The position numbers and the translations under genes are program-made. A DNA stretch of 64,000 nucleotides from Allodiplogaster sudhausi (Eukaryota; Nematoda; Chromadorea; Rhabditida; Diplogasteridae), in assembly GCA_945643635.1 (NCBI GenBank), contig CALZFC010000042.1:2352501-2416500 (forward strand), in the 5' to 3' direction. Of this stretch, positions 59,248-64,000 are shown in pieces; the stretch's first letter is position 1, and each line of letters starts with the position of its first letter. Below the pieces are notes generated by a model, which made no database searches, had not been told where the DNA came from, and was given only the letters and a program-made list of their open reading frames with translations.

Positions 59248-61281
59248 ATGGGCGAGCAGTTGGACTGCTCACTTTATGCTGAGCTCGACAGCTTGGTTGG
59301 TCATTCTTCTCCCTTTCTCAAAGATTAGACCATAATATCATAACTATTCTTCAACGCAGTCTGCGACACTCGTCAGTCTTTTCCTGCGCTGCCCTTCCAC
59401 TCCTTCCTGGCTTGATCCCTTTGGTCATCTTTTATTAGACTCTCCAGCTGGTCGTCCTTTGTAGATTCAAGCAGATCGCTCGGACGGCCGTTTCCTTTCG
59501 CGCTTCCCACGTCGTGGAGCATCTCTCTGATTACATCATCGACTGTGTCCATGTCATCACTCACTCAATTACTTCTTTTTTAATTAGTTTTCATTTAAAT
59601 AATTTTAATAACAAATAAATGATTTAAAATAATTAACTTTGTTACCTTAGGTTGATCCTCTGGATCGACTGCGCGATGCGGCGACTCTCGGGCTGACCCC
59701 AGCAGTGGAGCAGCTCGTGCACGACGCTGCCAAGTCTCGCGTGTGGTACAGGTCTGTCTGCGATCGGGCAGATATCAACTATGTACCAGTCAGCGACTAT
59801 TTAGATGGATTCACGAGGGACTGAAGCCGGATGTTGAATTCGGTGCAGATGTCTACCACAATGTCATCACGAAAGCTGTTGTCAATGTGCGATCTCGCTT
59901 CTGTTTTACAAGGGGCCAATGTCACGTTTTAAGAAATGATACCTGATTTGTTTGTGTTTTTAGGCCTCATTGCCCCGCCCGAGTCCGCGACGCGTCGGCG
60001 GATCTTCCCTCGCACGCGCTGCGGCCATCTTCAGCTGTCTCCTGATGCTCCCCGCAAGGGAAGTGAGGGAGAGGCTCACCCCGATCACTACGTCATCTCT
60101 CTGCTCGGCACCAAGTTCTACATCAACCAGGGTCAACTTCGGTGCTCTCTCTGTCTCTCCCTCTCTCTCTCCCTCTCTCTCCCTCTCTCTCCTCTACGCT
60201 TCCTCTCATTCCTCTGCTCGTCTTAAGGTGTTCTGAAGACGCACGGCACTGAAGGCTTTCCTGTTGATGACGAAGGTCAGCTGTTTATCATTGCTCCGGC
60301 TTTCGTCTTTCAAGCCTATTTTTGACCAAGATGCGTGCAAATTTCCTTGTTCAGGAAACTTGATCGCTCGTTATTCTTCTGAGACGCGTCGTCTTTGTGC
60401 GCTCGTTGGACTGTCGCCAGGGGAGGTTCCTCTTTTTCATTTAAGATATCGATCGCTCATTGATAACAATTCTAAAAATTGATTTCTTATCGGTGTTCCA
60501 CCATCTGCTGCTGTCTCTGCATCCCTTCTGCCCGCCCGTCGCGCCCCCTCACATTCTGCCGGCGCTCTCCTTTGCCTTCGACCACAAGCTTCGATTCGCC
60601 CTAGAGGACATTGAAATGGTATTAGAAGAATTGAAAATATAAAGAATATTAATTTTCTGAACATATTAATTTCTTGCTCTCTAAGAATATTTTTTAAACA
60701 AAATATGAAAAAATTTACAGAATCTGCTTCGTCTGCCGGTCGCGAGTGGCGAGACGATTCTGGCGCATCTGCAGATGTCCGAGAAGTTCGGCCTCAAGAA
60801 TCTGCGTCGTATGACGCTCCTGCGCCTCGAGGTCCTTTCATTTATTACTATTTTCCTCTTCCAAACATTCTCCTTTGCTGCAGGATTCGGCCGCGCATCA
60901 CGCGACAGATCTTGTGACGAGCGCCGAGTTCAACGCGCTATCGACCGCGACGCGTTACGCCGTGCTCGACCGCGTCGCGTCTGGCTGGGCCGTCAGCTAT
61001 CCGAAGCTGGCCGTATTCGTGGAGGCCTTCCATGACGAAGCCACCTTCGCTTCCGCCAACTCGGCCGCCGTCTTCGAACTGGTAAAAAACACTTTTAGAC
61101 TGCATACCTTTCAACAAAAAATTTCATATTAAAAACATAATTTTCCCAATATATCTCTTCGGAACGAATATGCGGAAGACGCCTGCGAAGTCGGAGCGTG
61201 ATTTCCTCTCTTGATTCTTCTTTTTCTCTCTGCCCGCCAGGCCATCTCTACCAGCCCCGTTTTCTTTCGCGTTTGTTTTGA
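59248..61281 (+). CDS. BTB/POZ domain protein
   Basis: Exon 1 (59248-59295, MGEQLDCSLYAELDSL) joins 59651-59751 (DPLDRLRDAATLGLTPAVEQ) and 59805-59877 (WIHEGLKPDVEFGADVYHNV). Later exons give RRRIFPRTRCGHLQLSPDAP, DHYVISLLGTKFYINQG, THGTEGFPVDDEGNLIARYS, RRLCALVGLSPGE, then FHHLLLSLHPFCPP, HILPALSFAFDHKLRFALED, NLLRLPVASGETILAHLQMS, EKFGLKNLRRMTLLRLE and ATRYAVLDRV. The pattern F..LL..LHP, a buried helix set, L..A..F/Y.L..L and a following C-terminal helix is that of BTB domains, which dimerise and often bind cullin-3. A final exon reading PRFLSRLF ends at TGA 61279-61281, immediately before AATAAA (61282-61287). The acceptor choice at about 59990 and the last exon are inferred. Confidence 0.8.
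59373..59564 (-). CDS. 63-residue antisense ORF inside the first BTB intron
   Basis: A complete ATG-to-TGA frame (ATG at 59564) encoding MSDDMDTVDDVIREMLHDVG and a Lys/Asp/Glu-rich helical remainder (LESLIKDDQRDQARKEW). Composition is protein-like and unlike the microsatellite ORFs. It lies wholly in the plus-strand intron 59296-59650. It may be an independent small gene or one exon of a minus-strand gene. No homology was recognised. Confidence 0.4.
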   Translation of the reverse strand: MSDDMDTVDDVIREMLHDVGSAKGNGRPSDLLESTKDDQLESLIKDDQRDQARKEWKGSAGKD

Positions 61282-62353
61282 AATAAAGCACTTTTATTCG
61301 TTTGAAGAATTCACGTGCTCATTTACGACAACAAAGATAAATGGTAAATGCGGAAGATTAATGCGACGATGGTGGATGAGATACATATTGTAAGAAACAT
61401 TCGACATCAGTGGATGCATGTATGTATGTATGTACATATTTAAAGAAAAATTTCAGCCAATTATTGCCAAGAATCGAGGCTGCCCAAAGTGAGTTGATGA
61501 GACGGGCGGAGCATGGGAGAGAGGGCAGTGGTTCTCTGCAATCATGTGACGAGTCCCGCCAGATTCGTCGAGACATTCGCGCTAAACATCCTTTTCATCG
61601 TCTAACAAGTTCGTCATTCCTCGTTTCAAGCCCAATCTATGTGCACAAAATATACGCATTATATTTTTGCTTTAACATATTACGTGATTTTTAAATTCAG
61701 AATTATAGAAAGAGCTAAATATTCAATCAAAATTTTCATAATATGTTAAGCGGAAAAATGATAAGGAGACAGTCAGAAAAAGAGACAGATCGAATGTTCT
61801 CAGAGTGATGTTCTGATAGTGACCTCTTCACTTGGACACACTTTCCATTCCGTCTTCGGCAAATGAAGAAAAAAATATGTTCTGGTGCAGAGCAGATTGC
61901 GTGCGTGTTTTTGATCTCCTCCCCACTACTCCGTAGCTGCTTTTCCCTCTGCGGGATACTGCAGTTGCTTCCACTCCAACTCTTATCTCCAAACAGTGCT
62001 TGCCATCGATATCTCTGCTCCCATGACGCGTTCGTAGAGGAAACAACATAGAAACGAGATAAAATGAAGATATGGAGAGAGAGAAGCAAATGGCAGAGAA
62101 AAAGAGAAGAATGAGAACAAGAACGTGAGTGAAAGAGTGTAAGAGAAAGCAAAGAAGGAGAGAGAGTTCGTGAATGGGCGAAAGTGTTCTCTATGGTAAG
62201 CCTCTTCTGTGAAGGTGACAACGGCGTGCCTTCATATGGAAATGTTTTAATCCGTGTGTTTCGTTGACCGCTTGCTGCCAATGCTCACAGCAGTCAAAAG
62301 CTCTGAATTCGTGCTGATATTCACATTAGACAGGATAGCTTCTTCGAAGGAAG
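61282..62353. other. Spacer between BTB and UNC-93-like genes
   Basis: Starts with AATAAA, a probable poly(A) signal for the BTB gene. It contains a short TGTA repeat (61417-61435) and purine-rich stretches near 62070-62165. No gene was recognised. Confidence 0.6.
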
Positions 62354-64000
62354 ATGAAGGAGTCAACGTACTCTCTTCTCTGTGTATTCCTTCTTGGCTT
62401 CGCGCAACTTTGCATGTTTATTGGATTTGACTACGGTATATCTTCCCAATTTAACATATGTATGTAAATAAGAATAATTCAAGTTAACGAGTTTAATGTT
62501 TTCTTCCAGTTATAGTTTTTTTCCGCATTGACTGATAAATATGAAGCTGATGATCTATGTCATTAATGATGTTGCAGTTTGTAGCTAACTTTTTGGCCGA
62601 GTCGGTCTTCCGCTCTCTCCACGACCGCGACCCTGTGAATGTCGATGAACATGCCGGCTATTATGGGTAGGAAAGCATTTTGCTAAAATTGCATGAAATT
62701 TTTATTTAAAAAACAGCACCATTTCTTTTCCAAACTCTCCCTGTAGGCGAGCGATCTCGAATGTCTTTTGCACGATTGCGAATTTGATTGCTCCACTCTC
62801 ACTTCGCTACATGAAGTCAAAAGTTAGCACTTTTTAATACTATTAAAAATTTTCATTCCAAAGGCAATTTTAAAATATCCCCTGACTACTACGACGAATG
62901 GCACTTTTCAGTGGGTCATGACATTTGCGTCAATCTTCTACACTCTTTATTCTGCTTGCTTTATCACACTCAATCCATACATTTACTACGTCTGCAGTGC
63001 TCTTCAGGGCGTTATGTTTGCGGGTTTGGAATTCCACTCACATTTTTCCGATTCTTAAAACTGGCTATGAATATTATTTACAGAATGATATATACTAGTT
63101 AAGTTCTTAACATTGGCTACAACTGCTACCTGACCGAGATATCAACGAGAGAGAATCTGGAGAGAAATAGTGCTTTGGCCTGGTCAATCGGTTCAATGAG
63201 GTTTGCGGTCGCTTCATCCCTGACTCGAAAACGATAATTATACATGAATGGAAGCTTTCAATGCCACTGGAGTGTTATTCTAGCACAATGTCCGGGGGCA
63301 TCATTTACTCGGCAGTCTTCTTGTTGGATCCTTCCAAAGACACCTCCACCGATGCTGCTTATCGCAACTACAGCGACCTTGAGATTAGGTCTGTCACCTC
63401 TTCTTCTTCTGTTTCTTCTGATACTCTGCTATTTAGGCTCTTCTTTGGCATTTTTGGCATAATGGGAGTTCTCTCAAACGTTCTGTACGCCTGTTTGCCG
63501 ACCAAGGGAGTCAACGGGGGGTTTGCGAAGCCGGGCGAGAAGTCTGCGACAGGAACACCGTCTTTGAGAGATATCATAGACGAACTGAGCAAGATTTTTT
63601 GGCTTGTCAACCTATTCCTCTTATCAGTTCGGAATGATTTCAGAGAACATGATCAGCGCTTTCTGGGACACACGAATTCTTCAAATCTGTCCTCATCTAT
63701 TCTATGTCGGATTGAACGTTTCAACCTACCTGGCTATCTTCCCGACTGCAATTCAGTTCACCTCTGCCTTTGCGAGCATTCCGCTCCTCACTGCCTACTA
63801 TGGCTTTGTTTTCAGCATTGGCAACCTGATCGGTAAGTGTCTAACTGTCTGACCTATCTCGTTCTCTCTCTCTCTCTCTTACTTTCTCTGTCCGCTCGAA
63901 TGATGTTCTCTTGTGTTGCATGTAGCTGGATGCCTTATCAGCGTGGTGAGCAGGCGCGTTGTCAACTTCGGTCTGAAGCCGTTGGTCTCGGTGGCGGTCA
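62354..64000 (+). CDS. unc-93-like: UNC-93 family membrane protein (MFS-type), 3' truncated by window
   Basis: UNC-93 proteins are 11-12-helix membrane proteins of the major facilitator superfamily; worm UNC-93 regulates a muscle two-pore potassium channel. ATG at 62354 starts KESTYSLLCVFLLGFAQLCM and GFDY. Exon 2 begins at 62587 (NFLAESVFRSLHDRDPVNVD, EHAGYYG, the family's GYYG block). Then ISNVFCTIANLIAPLSLRYM (62754-62823), WVMTFASIFYTLYSACFITL (62913 on), NCYLTEISTRENLERNSALA (63118 on), MSGGIIYSAVFLLDP (63285-63390), FFGIFGIMGVLSNVLYACLP, a cytoplasmic loop, SAFWDTRILQICPHLFYVGL (63650 on), AIFPTAIQFTSAFASIPLLT and GCLISVVSRRVVNFGLKPLV up to the window edge. About 60-70% of the protein is present. 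Confidence 0.92.

Noticed and set aside
61736..62281. 181-residue minus-strand open frame
   Set aside because: Ser/Leu/His-rich in a purine-rich spacer, and no domain recognised.

Overview
This window looks like nuclear DNA of an invertebrate with a compact, intron-rich genome, most likely a nematode. Every confident gene is split by short GT-AG (sometimes GC-AG) introns. The gene set is animal: a ferlin, a DEG/ENaC channel, an aquaglyceroporin, a BTB protein, an UNC-93-like transporter and a PC-esterase. The proteins resemble worm families. The species cannot be named from sequence alone. Purine/pyrimidine (GA)n/(CT)n microsatellites are extraordinarily common between genes and generate many false serine/leucine-rich open frames.

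Layout. 1-5520: gene-free, microsatellite-rich DNA. 5521-18073 (+): a complete ferlin (FER-1/dysferlin/otoferlin type) in about 57 small exons, roughly 2,040 residues. 18852-20331 (-): a small acidic-tailed protein whose last coding exons arose by tandem duplication. 20262-22904 (-): a PCED1/FAM113-type PC-esterase (GDS and DGIHW motifs), whose 3' end overlaps the previous gene in another frame. 23002-37162: a degenerate CR1/L2-like LINE preceded by a 19-bp minisatellite. It is split in its reverse-transcriptase gene by a 9,536-bp DNA transposon (26924-36459) with CACACAG ends and a 2-bp CA target duplication. The transposon carries two multi-exon genes on its minus strand: a C2H2 zinc-finger/DDE-type transposase and a second protein resembling the transposon-associated 'SAMD3-like' family. 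37861-42408 (-): a DEG/ENaC channel with an unusual ectodomain and an altered selectivity-filter triad. 42409-48009: gene-free and microsatellite-rich. 48010-50997 (+): an aquaglyceroporin. 51222-52707: a fold-back element with 497-bp arms, TA target duplication and tRNA-like sequence in each arm. 53238-53629 (+): a small secreted peptide. 54015-55442 (-): a cysteine-rich secreted protein. 59248-61281 (+): a BTB/POZ protein with an antisense small ORF in its first intron. 62354-64000 (+): the 5' part of an UNC-93-family membrane protein, cut by the window edge.

The host genes do not form an obvious pathway, although several encode membrane or excitability functions (ferlin, DEG/ENaC, UNC-93, aquaporin). 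The most distinctive system is the nested mobile-element block: an old LINE broken by a younger transposon whose transposase exons join without stops or phase breaks. Exon boundaries were read by hand from splice signals and phase, so individual junctions may be off. Gene identities rest on recognised motifs, not on database searches.
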